Assembly: GCA_030038715.1 (NCBI GenBank)
Contig: JASHSO010000580.1
Span: 1-14,505 of the forward strand
DNA: 14,505 nucleotides
Source of the DNA: Streptosporangiaceae bacterium
GTDB lineage: Bacteria; Actinomycetota; Actinomycetes; Streptosporangiales; Streptosporangiaceae
Direction of reading: 5' to 3'
Shown here one piece after another: positions 7,943 through 14,505 of the stretch. Under the pieces are notes generated by a model. That model had not been told where the DNA came from and did not search any database. It saw only the letters and a program-made list of their open reading frames with translations. How positions within the stretch are numbered: the stretch's first letter is position 1; each line of letters begins with the position of its first letter. A program made the translations under genes and the position numbers.

Positions 7943-9769
7943 CTACCGGCCGTTCCTGTGCACCCGCCAGCCGGTGACTTGACCATCGCGTGCCGTCGGT
8001 CGCCCGAAGAAGCCGTACAGATAGCGGCCGAGCCGGGAGTTGGGGCTCGCCATGGTGATCACTGCCGTGGGCCGCCAGTCCCTGATGGCGCGGTCCATGG
8101 TCCGGTGCGACGGCCCGCTTCTGCGCTCGTTCACCGCGAGCCAGGTCAGCCTGAGCTGGGTGGTCTGCTGGTCGATGGTCAGGGTCGAGTGTGTCCCGCA
8201 CGGCGTCGCATGGCCTGCCTTGTCAGGCACGATGCAATACCCACCGACGACGGAGAAGGCGTCTCCGGTGAGTGCCTGCAGTTCCATGGCGTAGGCACCG
8301 TTGATCGGCAGCACCAGCACGGCCGCGTCCGGCTTGAGATGCAGGCCCGCTAGCACCTGCTGGAACCCGGCCGGCACCGCTGGCACGGCCGTCGCCTGGA
8401 TCGGCGCCGGCAAGACCGGGACGAGCGCCGCGGCGAGCGCCAGGGCAGCGCCGCTCAGCAGCGCGGGCCCGCGCCAGTCCCTGCTGGCTGCGGCGGCCCG
8501 CCACACCCGGTCGGCGGCGAAGGCGAGCAGGAGCGCTCCGGCGCCGTCGGCGAGCAGGGAGAGCCGGTTCGGCAACACTTGGCTGAGTCCCGGCAGGTGG
8601 CGCAGCCAGTACCAGGGCAAATTGTCGGCCGGGACCTGCCACGCTCCCAGGGTGAGCGGCCGCCCGCCCAGGCTGAGCACCTCGAGCACGACGAAGGTGA
8701 CGCCGGCTATCCGGGCACGCAGGTCGCGCCAGCACAGGACGGTGAGCAGGACCAGGAGCACGAGCATCGGCCAGCCGAGATAGCAGAAGTCCTCGACGAG
8801 CCGCTGTCCTGTGCGGGTCAGGTAGGCCAAGAAGCCGGGGCCGTGCAGCAGCATGCTGGGCGGTGCTGTGACGAAATCGGCTGGCCGGTTCCCGTACTTG
8901 GCTACGCGCCATGGGCTGCCGGACTCGTGCAGCGGGCCGAATAGCTGCCGTGAGAGCGGGTAACCGCACAGGATTGCCGCGACGCAGACCGCGACGCCAA
9001 GGCCGGCGCCGAAATCCCCGAGGCTCGCAGCAATCCGCGACGGCCTGCTCGCGGCCAGCACGGTGAGCACGATTACCCCGGCCAGTATGGTGTCGACCAG
9101 CAGCTCCTCGGCGATGAAGAACTGAGCGGCCACGGTCAGGCCGAGCCAGAGTCCGGTCCGTGGCGCGCGGCCCTGGCCGGTTGCCAGGCGCAGCACGAGG
9201 TGGACGATCAGGGGCGGCAGGAACGCGAGTTGCAGATGGTAATGCGCATCTGCCGCGACGCGCATGGCCGGGGAGAAGCCGTACACCGCTCCCGCCAGGG
9301 TTGCTGCGCCGGTACTGGCGCCCCACCTGCGCGCCACCCAGAACATGGTCGTTGCTGAGCCGGCGAAGCCGAGCACTAGCAGAATTGCCATGCTGACGGT
9401 CGGGCCGGCCACCAGCGTCACCGGGGTCAGCACCAGCGCCGGCAGGAGCAGCGAGGTGTTCCACATCAGGTTTATGCCTCGCGGCCAGTTCAGCTGTGTC
9501 GTGACCAGGTCGGGGAGATGGAAGTGCGCTATCGATGCAGCTACGTAGCGCAGCGACCACGCAGTCAGGTAGACGTCGTTCGAGATGGCCGCGTGGCTGC
9601 CCGGGAGGGCGGGGACGCGCCCCGCCGGGTCTGGCCACAGGTGCCAGGTCAGCGCGAATGCGGCCAGCAGGTAGCAGCATGGCACTAGCCATGCTGCCCG
9701 GCGCGACCGCCCGGCAGGCCGCTGCGCTGCGGCATGGGCGGGTTTGGTCAGCACCGACGACCGACTCAC
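7943..9769 (-). CDS. Polytopic membrane protein, GT-C glycosyltransferase-like, paralogue of the one at the left edge
   Basis: 608-residue integral membrane protein. A short basic N-terminus leads to helix 1 (about 27-43), then a loop with SND (63-65) whose acidic residue is where GT-C enzymes carry a catalytic acid, and LNWPRGINLMWNTSLLLP (93-110). About ten more hydrophobic segments follow, with the conserved FIAEELLVDT (218-227) and YGNRPADFVTAPPSML in loops. A soluble C-terminal domain of about 110 residues has GGYCIVPDKAGH and a predicted ligand-like Cys/His-containing stretch. It looks like a complete copy of the truncated protein at 1-1758. A transferase role on cell-envelope glycans is inference; I do not recognise a named family. 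GGAGG five bases before the GTG at 9769 fixes the start. It is divergent from the MmpL-type gene and is followed by the phosphatase gene. Confidence 0.82.
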   Translation of the reverse strand: MSRSSVLTKPAHAAAQRPAGRSRRAAWLVPCCYLLAAFALTWHLWPDPAGRVPALPGSHAAISNDVYLTAWSLRYVAASIAHFHLPDLVTTQLNWPRGINLMWNTSLLLPALVLTPVTLVAGPTVSMAILLVLGFAGSATTMFWVARRWGASTGAATLAGAVYGFSPAMRVAADAHYHLQLAFLPPLIVHLVLRLATGQGRAPRTGLWLGLTVAAQFFIAEELLVDTILAGVIVLTVLAASRPSRIAASLGDFGAGLGVAVCVAAILCGYPLSRQLFGPLHESGSPWRVAKYGNRPADFVTAPPSMLLHGPGFLAYLTRTGQRLVEDFCYLGWPMLVLLVLLTVLCWRDLRARIAGVTFVVLEVLSLGGRPLTLGAWQVPADNLPWYWLRHLPGLSQVLPNRLSLLADGAGALLLAFAADRVWRAAAASRDWRGPALLSGAALALAAALVPVLPAPIQATAVPAVPAGFQQVLAGLHLKPDAAVLVLPINGAYAMELQALTGDAFSVVGGYCIVPDKAGHATPCGTHSTLTIDQQTTQLRLTWLAVNERRSGPSHRTMDRAIRDWRPTAVITMASPNSRLGRYLYGFFGRPTARDGQVTGWRVHRNGR

Positions 9770-10077
9770 TGCGACCTCCGTACGCGACCGGCGCGGTCCC
9801 CTGGCCGGCTGCGCGGGAGGCCCCGGGCCGCGGGAAAGCGTCCGGTGCCACGCGCGTCCGGCACCGCCCGGTGTCGCGAACCGCCTGGAATTGCAAGTTA
9901 CCCCGTGTCGTGCCCCGAGGCTGGCATCTGCGGCAAACAGGTCATGCGCTGTGAGGCGGGTGGTCTGTGCACTACGCTGCCCCGGCTACAGTCGGCGGGA
10001 GCGATCCGACTCGACGCCCTTGGCACCCGGCGCGCCGTCCGCTCGCCCGCCGATATTCCCGAGCCGGACAGCGACCC
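9770..10077. other. Divergent intergenic region between the membrane protein and MmpL transporter genes
   Basis: The 308 nt between the two starts should hold both promoters. On the plus strand TACAGT at 9987-9992 matches TANNNT and would place a transcript start near 9999, with no good -35. A repeat cluster occupies 9838-9873. The transporter frame is open back to a GTG at 9967, but that part does not look like transporter sequence. I see no small gene, RNA gene or terminator. Confidence 0.5.
9838..9873. repeat. Operator-like repeat cluster (CGGTGCC / GGCACCG palindrome plus direct repeat)
   Basis: CGGTGCC at 9843-9849 and GGCACCG at 9860-9866 form a perfect 7-bp inverted repeat with a 10-nt spacer. 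The right arm is reused in a second palindrome, CACCG-CC-CGGTG, at 9862-9873. GCGTCCGG occurs twice, at 9838-9845 and 9854-9861. Such spacing fits a dimeric repressor site for one or both divergent genes, but no regulator gene is next to it. Confidence 0.35.
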
Positions 10078-12948
10078 ATGGGCCTGCTCTCTCACGCCGC
10101 CGTGCCCCGTGCGCGGGCCAGAACGCCACTTGTCGAGCGAATCGCCTGCTGGAGTGCCCGGCACCGCAAGACCGCGGTGTTCGCCTGGCTGGGGTTTGTA
10201 CTTGCCGCATTCATCGCCGGCCAGTTCGTCACCTCGCCCGGGGCTCAGCAATATGACCCTGGCCAGGCCGGCCGCGCAGAGAAGGTGCTGACCAGCCTCG
10301 GCGTCGTGACGCCGCCGTCCGAAAGCGTGCTGATCGAGACTCCGGCCAGGAACCTGGAACACGATGCAGCGACGGAGGTCATGCAGGTAGTCCGGCAGGT
10401 GGTGCAGGCGCTGGCGGCCAGGCCGCAGGCGGCCGCCGACATCCGGGCTCCGTCACCGCACGATGGTCGCGGCCTAGTGGCCCGCAGCGGCGACGCGGCC
10501 CTGGTGACCTTCACAGTGCCAGGACCGAGTGGCCAGGCCGACGCCACCGTGCTGGCCGACCTCGCCGCGGTACGCCACGTCCAGGCAGATCACCCGGGGA
10601 TGCTGGTCAGCGAGGCCGGCGACGCGAGCACGAGCAGGGCGGCCAATGCGCTGCTCGGGCGTGACTTCCGGCAGTCGGAGTGGACCTCGATCCCGCTGAC
10701 ATTGCTGTTGCTGGTTGGCGTGTTCGGCGCGGTCGTCGCCGCCGGCATTCCGGTCCTGCTCGCGGGGACCGCAGTCATCACTTCCGTGGCGCTGCTAGGC
10801 GTGGCGGGCCAGTGGTTCCCTGTCGGGTCCGGCACATCCGAACTCGTCCTGGTCATCGGCATGGCTGTCGGCGTCGACTACTCGCTGTTCTACCTGCGCC
10901 GAGAACGCGAAGAGCGGATGAGCGGGCTTGGCAACCAGCAGGTCGTCGGCATCGCGGCCGCCACCTCGGGCAGGGCCATCCTGATCTCGGGCGGCACCGT
11001 CATGGTCTCGCTGGCCGGGCTGTTCCTGACTGGCATCGACATCTTCACCGGCATCGCCTTCGGGACGATCATGGTGGTCGGCATCGCCGTGCTTGGCTCG
11101 CTGTTCTTCCTGCCTGCACTGCTGTCCTGGCTGGGTCCGTGGGCGGACCGTCTGCAACTTCCTTACCTTGGCCGCCGCTTGACCCATCCGCGGCCCTCCC
11201 GGCTATGGGCAGGCCTGGCACGGCGGGTTGTCGGCCGACCGCTGCTATTCGGCGGGATCGCGGTCGTAGCGCTGCTGGCCCTGTGCGCCCCGGCGCTCGG
11301 CATGCGCCTGTCCAGTCCCGCCATCGACCTGCCAGGCAATATCGGCGTGGTGCGAGTGCTTTCCGACATCCAACGCGAATTTCCCGCCAAGCCGGCCCCA
11401 GCCGACGTCGTGGTGACCGGCTCGGAGCTGGTAAGCCCCAGTATGCAGCGGGCAATCGGCGCGCTGAGAGCCCGCGCAGCGGCCGGCGGGGCCATCCACG
11501 GCCCGATCAGCGCCAGCGCCGTGGCGGGCGGAAAGGCGCTGGTCATCCAGGTGCCATTGGCCGGCGACGGCACGAGCAAGGCCTCCGACCACGCGCTGCT
11601 GACGCTGGAAAACAAGATCCTTCCAGCGACGATCGGCCGGGTGCCGGGAGCGAGCTTTGCCGTCACCGGGAACACGGCCTCCAGTTACGACCTGCTATCG
11701 ACGTTGCACGCGCGCACTCCGCTGGTATTCCTCACCGTGGCCCTGCTGGCTTTCGTGCTGCTCATGCTTGCCTTCCGCAGCGTCACGATCCCGGTGGTGT
11801 CGATCGGCCTGAACCTGCTGTCGGTAGGCGGCGCATACGGCGTGGTGACACTCATCTTCCAGGACGGCCACCTGCAGTCGCTGCTGGGCTTTACCTCCTT
11901 CGGTGCGCTGATCCCGTGGGTACCTCTTTTCACGTTCGTCATGCTGTTCGGGCTGAGCATGGACTATCACGTCTTCATCCTCAGCAGGATCAGGGAGTTG
12001 TGGTCGGCGGGCGCGAGCACGCGAGACTCGATCGTTGACGGCGTCGGCAGGTCCGCCGGAGTAGTCACCAGCGCCGCAGTGATCATGGTCGCGGTTTTCT
12101 CGATCTTCGCAACGCTGGACATGATCGATGTCAAGATGCTGGGCGTCGGCCTGGCGGTTGCCGTGCTTATCGACGCGACTATCGTGCGCGGCGTCGTGCT
12201 GCCCGCGGCCCTTGCGGTGCTCGGCGAGCGAGCCTGGTACCTTCCGGCGTGGCTCAGCCGCCCGGCCCGATCAGGGCAACGTGAGGATCTCGCAGCCATC
12301 GGCGGTCACGACCAGAGTGTGCTCGAACTGGGCCGTCCGCCTCCGGTCCGCTGTGAGCACGGTCCAGCCGTCTGGCCAGACCTCGTAGTCGACAGTGCCG
12401 AGCGTCAGCATCGGCTCGATCGTGAACGTCATTCCCTGTTCCATGATCACGTCGACCGAAGGGTCGTCGAAGTGGGGAACTACCAGGCCGGAGTGAAATG
12501 TCGTGCCAATCCCGTGTCCGGTGAAGTCCCGGACCACTCCGTAGCCGAACCTGCGAGCGTAGGACTCGATGACGCGCCCAATTGCGTTGAGCGGCCGGCC
12601 AGGCGCGACGGCGCGAATGCCTCGCATCATCGCCTCTTTGGTGCGCTCGATGAGCCGAGCGGACTCCTCGCTGACCGAGCCGGCGCCGAAGGTGGCATTG
12701 GTGTCGCCGTGCACGCCGCCGATGTAGGCGGTGATATCGATGTTCACGATGTCCCCGTCGGCGATGACCGTGTCATCGGGGATCCCGTGGCAGATCACTT
12801 CGTTCAGCGAGGTGCAGAGCGATTTCGGGAAGCCGCGGTAGCCGAGAGTGCTGGGGTAGGCGCCGTGGTCGCAGAGGAACTCGTGGCCGATCCGGTCCAG
12901 CTCGTCTGTCGTGACGCCCGGCGCGACGTGCCTGCCGACCTCGACTAG
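10078..12948 (+). CDS. MmpL/RND-superfamily membrane transporter with a read-through C-terminal extension
   Basis: 956 codons, of which residues 1-731 are a complete MMPL-type transporter of the actinobacterial YdfJ-like class, driven by the proton gradient and exporting lipids or drugs. Helix 1 is at about 33-50, followed by a soluble loop (about 52-200), helices 2-6 (about 204-350), a second loop (about 410-545) and helices 7-12 (about 547-716). The two proton-relay motifs are [16 protein letters not shown] (264-279; Asp267, Tyr268) and [15 protein letters not shown] (626-640; Asp629, Tyr630). The family normally ends soon after the last helix, here about [13 protein letters not shown]. Instead the frame continues for 225 residues to a TAG at 12946-12948, exactly antisense to methionine aminopeptidase, and this tail has no transporter-like features. 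ATG 10078 lacks a strong Shine-Dalgarno; GTG 9967 is less likely. The substrate is unknown. Confidence 0.85.
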   Translation: MGLLSHAAVPRARARTPLVERIACWSARHRKTAVFAWLGFVLAAFIAGQFVTSPGAQQYDPGQAGRAEKVLTSLGVVTPPSESVLIETPARNLEHDAATEVMQVVRQVVQALAARPQAAADIRAPSPHDGRGLVARSGDAALVTFTVPGPSGQADATVLADLAAVRHVQADHPGMLVSEAGDASTSRAANALLGRDFRQSEWTSIPLTLLLLVGVFGAVVAAGIPVLLAGTAVITSVALLGVAGQWFPVGSGTSELVLVIGMAVGVDYSLFYLRREREERMSGLGNQQVVGIAAATSGRAILISGGTVMVSLAGLFLTGIDIFTGIAFGTIMVVGIAVLGSLFFLPALLSWLGPWADRLQLPYLGRRLTHPRPSRLWAGLARRVVGRPLLFGGIAVVALLALCAPALGMRLSSPAIDLPGNIGVVRVLSDIQREFPAKPAPADVVVTGSELVSPSMQRAIGALRARAAAGGAIHGPISASAVAGGKALVIQVPLAGDGTSKASDHALLTLENKILPATIGRVPGASFAVTGNTASSYDLLSTLHARTPLVFLTVALLAFVLLMLAFRSVTIPVVSIGLNLLSVGGAYGVVTLIFQDGHLQSLLGFTSFGALIPWVPLFTFVMLFGLSMDYHVFILSRIRELWSAGASTRDSIVDGVGRSAGVVTSAAVIMVAVFSIFATLDMIDVKMLGVGLAVAVLIDATIVRGVVLPAALAVLGERAWYLPAWLSRPARSGQREDLAAIGGHDQSVLELGRPPPVRCEHGPAVWPDLVVDSAERQHRLDRERHSLFHDHVDRRVVEVGNYQAGVKCRANPVSGEVPDHSVAEPASVGLDDAPNCVERPARRDGANASHHRLFGALDEPSGLLADRAGAEGGIGVAVHAADVGGDIDVHDVPVGDDRVIGDPVADHFVQRGAERFREAAVAESAGVGAVVAEELVADPVQLVCRDARRDVPADLD

Positions 12949-13119
12949 GGCCTGCGCGGCGATGCGCCCGGCGACGCGCATACGCTCGACAGTCTCGGCG
13001 TCCTTGACGTCGCGCTCGCCGCCGCGCGGTGCGCGCCGGCCCACGTACTCGGGACGGGCGATGTGTGGCGGGACGGCACGCTGCGGGGAGACCCGACCGG
13101 GTTGAAGCATGACTGCCAT
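12271..13119 (-). CDS. map: Methionine aminopeptidase, type I (MapB-like)
   Basis: 282-residue cytoplasmic metalloprotease that removes the initiator methionine from new proteins. All five dinuclear metal ligands are in place: Asp128 and Asp139 ([14 protein letters not shown]), His202 (TGHGIG), Glu235 (TIEPM) and Glu266 (FEHTL); His111 in VICHGIPDD and His209 complete the site. Residues 1-40, with [16 protein letters not shown] at 12-27, are the Pro-rich N-terminal extension seen in actinobacterial MapB enzymes. The ATG at 13119 follows TAGACT by 8 nt; a second ATG at 13110 is possible. The stop codon (antisense TCA at 12271-12273) directly abuts the last transporter-like codon of the convergent MmpL-type gene. 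Its codons pair in register with that gene's tail. The usual single-copy essential role is assumed; actinomycetes often have two or more copies. Confidence 0.95.
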   Translation of the reverse strand: MAVMLQPGRVSPQRAVPPHIARPEYVGRRAPRGGERDVKDAETVERMRVAGRIAAQALVEVGRHVAPGVTTDELDRIGHEFLCDHGAYPSTLGYRGFPKSLCTSLNEVICHGIPDDTVIADGDIVNIDITAYIGGVHGDTNATFGAGSVSEESARLIERTKEAMMRGIRAVAPGRPLNAIGRVIESYARRFGYGVVRDFTGHGIGTTFHSGLVVPHFDDPSVDVIMEQGMTFTIEPMLTLGTVDYEVWPDGWTVLTADRRRTAQFEHTLVVTADGCEILTLP

Positions 13120-13127
13120 GATCTGGG

Positions 13128-13133
13128 AGTCTA
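13128..13133 (-). promoter_or_regulatory. Possible -10 box for map
   Basis: On the minus strand TAGACT (TANNNT) ends 8 nt before the ATG at 13119, which suits a leaderless or very short-leader transcript. It lies inside the 20-bp gap to the divergent small gene, so the upstream part of this promoter must overlap that gene's first codons. No clear -35 is visible. Confidence 0.4.
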
Positions 13134-13139
13134 GTGGCC

Positions 13140-13313
13140 ATGGACGGTGAACAGCGCTGGTGGTTCTGCCTCAAGCACATGACCGTGGAAGGCGATGACG
13201 GCTGCCCGGGAAAGGACCGGCTTGGTCCGTATCCGACCCGGGAGGATGCGGCCAGGGCGCTGGAGACGGTACGGCGGCGGAACGAGGAGTGGGACGCAGC
13301 CGACGACGACTAA
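13140..13313 (+). CDS. Small conserved actinobacterial protein (57 aa)
   Basis: 57-residue acidic protein with no membrane segment or signal peptide. It begins [17 protein letters not shown] and continues through [21 protein letters not shown] (about 21-41) to a charged end, [13 protein letters not shown]. From memory this pattern (WW-CLKH ... [17 protein letters not shown]) matches a widespread family of short actinobacterial proteins of unknown function, sometimes labelled SPOR-domain-like; the CLKH and GC pairs could bind a metal, but that is only a guess. GGGAG at 13126-13130 is a weakly placed ribosome binding site, 9 nt from the ATG. It is divergent from map with 20 bp between start codons. 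Codon use matches its neighbours. Confidence 0.75.
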   Translation: MDGEQRWWFCLKHMTVEGDDGCPGKDRLGPYPTREDAARALETVRRRNEEWDAADDD

Positions 13314-13339
13314 ATCGGGTGCCAGCAGCGATCGTGGCG

Positions 13340-13401
13340 CTTGCTGGGCCGGCTGCCGCAGGTCTTGTAAGGTGATGGCCAGCGGCAGGAAGCCCAGCAA
13401 G
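13340..13401 (+). repeat. Nested inverted repeat upstream of the YbjQ-type gene
   Basis: A perfect 10-bp outer arm pair (CTTGCTGGGC at 13340-13349, GCCCAGCAAG at 13392-13401) encloses a perfect 7-bp inner pair (CTGCCGC at 13353-13359, GCGGCAG at 13382-13388). The two stems are separated by three unpaired bases on each side and the loop is 22 nt. The outer right arm ends at the first base of the G-rich ribosome binding site. There is no T tract. It could be an RNA leader structure, a terminator for the small gene, or a DNA operator around a promoter. Confidence 0.6.
13368..13373 (+). promoter_or_regulatory. Possible -10 box of the YbjQ-type gene, inside the inverted-repeat loop
   Basis: TAAGGT (TANNNT) lies in the loop of the nested inverted repeat. 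Transcription from it would start near 13380 and leave a leader of about 34 nt with the G-rich site before TTG 13414. TTGCTG at 13341-13346 is the nearest -35-like hexamer, but the 21-nt spacing is too long. Confidence 0.3.
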
Positions 13402-13413
13402 GGGGCGTAGATC

Positions 13414-14352
13414 TTGTCAGTCGACCAGCCGGCAAGCGGCCTGCCTCCGGCCGCCGAGGCGCGGATGGCCGAGATCCGGCGCAGCGGCACCTGGGGCTCG
13501 GCTCTGACAGCGGACGAGTTCACCGCGATCAGGAGCGCGGGCTTCGAGCCGGTCGGGCAGGTGCTGGGAGCCGCGGTCTTCAACATCGGGTACGTCGGGG
13601 GATACGGGTGCCCGGCAGCGATGGCGTACGGCTTCGGCCGCTATCCCGGCTACGCGGGACCCTACCGCGGAGTGACGGCAGTCTCGGGGGCAGGCACGCT
13701 GGGCTCTTATGCGCCGCTGGTGGCCACCATGTACCAGGCCCGCAGGACCGCGATCGGGCGGATGACAGCCGAGTGCCAGGAGCTAGGCGGTAACGGCGTC
13801 GTCGGCGTCACATTGAGCATCGGCGGGTTTCCGGCGGGCGGACTAGAGTTCAAGGCCATCGGGACGGCAGTTCGCGCGCCCAGCAGCACGGCGCTGAAGA
13901 GCCCATTCACCTCCGATCTGTCCGGTCAGGACTTCGCCAAGCTGATCCTGGCCGGGTGGGTGCCGGTCGGCCTGGTCCTCGGCATTTCGATCGGCGCTCG
14001 GCACGACGACTGGCAGACGGTCAGCCAGACTCGGTGGGGATCGGGGAACACCGAGGTCCAGGGCTTCACCGAGCTCGTCAATGACACCCGGCATGACGCC
14101 CGCCGCCAGCTTGAGCGGGACGTCGCCGCCCACGGCGCCGACGGCGTGGTCGTCCAGCGGATGGACATCCGGGTGGGCGAGCATGAGTGCCCTGTGCAAG
14201 AGGGGCGCAAGGACCACGTCGTCGAGGCGACGATTATCGGCACTGCGATCGCGCAGTTCGGCCGGCGTGCGGTCAAGGCCGCGCCGCCGCTGGCGATTAT
14301 GTCGCTAGATCCGCAGCGGCGCCAGGCCGCGCGAGTCCGGCTTGGCCAGTGA
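13414..14352 (+). CDS. Protein with two YbjQ-type (UPF0145, heavy-metal-binding-like) domains
   Basis: 312-residue cytoplasmic protein with an internal duplication. Domain 1 (about 28-154) and domain 2 (about 163-283) share the pattern ADEFTAIRSAGFEPVGQVLG (33-52) / GQDFAKLILAGWVPVGLVLG (171-190), a central helix with AE-QELGGNGVVGV (119-132) / RDVAAHGADGVVVQ (235-248), and a closing strand before IGTAV / IGTAI. This is the layout of YbjQ/PF01906 proteins, whose annotated heavy-metal-binding role is weakly supported. Domain 1 has a Gly/Tyr-rich insert (about 59-88). Few Cys/His are present, so metal binding is doubtful. The TTG at 13414 has GGGGG at 13401-13405; ATG 13465 is an alternative. 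It lies 100 nt after the small gene and 57 nt before another plus-strand start. Confidence 0.8.
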   Translation: MSVDQPASGLPPAAEARMAEIRRSGTWGSALTADEFTAIRSAGFEPVGQVLGAAVFNIGYVGGYGCPAAMAYGFGRYPGYAGPYRGVTAVSGAGTLGSYAPLVATMYQARRTAIGRMTAECQELGGNGVVGVTLSIGGFPAGGLEFKAIGTAVRAPSSTALKSPFTSDLSGQDFAKLILAGWVPVGLVLGISIGARHDDWQTVSQTRWGSGNTEVQGFTELVNDTRHDARRQLERDVAAHGADGVVVQRMDIRVGEHECPVQEGRKDHVVEATIIGTAIAQFGRRAVKAAPPLAIMSLDPQRRQAARVRLGQ

Positions 14353-14363
14353 CGAGCACGTCG

Positions 14364-14377
14364 TCGATGGACATCGA
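14364..14377 (+). repeat. Short inverted repeat between the YbjQ-type gene and the last gene
   Basis: TCGAT-GGAC-ATCGA forms a 5-bp stem with a four-base loop 11 nt after the stop codon. It is small and lacks a T tract, so any terminator or processing role is weak. Confidence 0.2.
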
Positions 14378-14409
14378 ATTGACCTGACCAAGCAAGCTAA
14401 GGGAGCGCC

Positions 14410-14505
14410 ATGACCGATCAGCAGCAGGGCACCGAGCTTGGTGTGCTGGGCGTACCGCAGGATGCGATGCGCAGACTGGCGGAACTACGGCCGGGCAAAC
14501 CCGGC
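14410..14505 (+). CDS. Start of a plus-strand gene, possibly a second YbjQ-type protein (cut by the right edge)
   Basis: 32 codons are open to the right edge. The ATG has GGGAG at 14401-14405 just upstream, 4 nt away. The segment VPQDAMRRLAELRPGKPG (residues 15-32) resembles PPAAEARMAEIRRSGTWG of the preceding protein, just before its first YbjQ-type domain, so a tandem paralogue is a fair guess. Too little is in the window to name it with confidence. Confidence 0.6.
   Translation, partial: MTDQQQGTELGVLGVPQDAMRRLAELRPGKPG

Noticed and set aside
8223..9896. A 557-residue minus-strand frame overlapping the second membrane protein
   Set aside because: It is a shadow frame, Arg/Pro-rich, while the other frame is strongly hydrophobic, has a GGAGG site before its GTG and matches the left-edge paralogue.
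9967..10077. Upstream GTG start of the transporter
   Set aside because: The 37 added residues are Arg/Pro-rich and unlike MmpL N-termini, and a likely -10 box (TACAGT at 9987-9992) lies inside them.
10680..12038. A 452-residue plus-strand frame inside the transporter
   Set aside because: It is a frame-shifted shadow of the transporter; the real frame carries both proton-relay motifs and the membrane helices.

Overview
This is a GC-rich, tightly packed stretch of chromosome that looks like an actinomycete (Actinomycetota). Third codon positions are strongly G/C, GTG and TTG starts are common, and several starts sit 6-8 nt after a TANNNT box, as in leaderless actinobacterial transcripts. The gene content also fits: a MapB-like methionine aminopeptidase, an MmpL-type transporter, a fused alpha/beta E1 dehydrogenase, DUF2236 and Lipoprotein_15 proteins. 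Genus cannot be read from the sequence. I see no rRNA, tRNA, CRISPR array, insertion sequence, phage gene or sign of recent transfer.

Layout. (1) Bases 1-4130, minus strand: a fused alpha/beta thiamine-diphosphate E1 dehydrogenase, followed 80 nt downstream by a large polytopic membrane protein cut by the left edge. (2) Bases 4231-7201, plus strand: an esterase-family alpha/beta hydrolase, a small lipoprotein, the CutA protein and a DUF2236/MpaB-like oxygenase, with short gaps. (3) Bases 7308-9769, minus strand: a second membrane protein clearly paralogous to the first, then a histidine-phosphatase-family enzyme 41 nt downstream. (4) A 308-nt divergent gap with a compact repeat cluster, then an MmpL/RND transporter on the plus strand. 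Its frame has no stop where the conserved protein ends and runs on through most of the antisense strand of the next gene. (5) Methionine aminopeptidase on the minus strand, convergent with the transporter and divergent (20 bp between start codons) from a 57-residue plus-strand gene. (6) A plus-strand gene with two YbjQ-type domains, preceded by a nested inverted repeat, then the first 32 codons of what may be a related gene at the right edge.

Most genes look like ordinary core or shell functions, and no single pathway joins them. Functional links are limited to the E1/membrane-protein pair, the cutA/oxygenase pair, the membrane-protein/phosphatase pair and the YbjQ-type pair. The points most worth checking are the transporter's missing stop, the nested inverted repeat before the YbjQ gene, the paralogous membrane proteins, and the E1 with no E2 or E3 nearby. 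I did not find convincing evidence of a new biological system.
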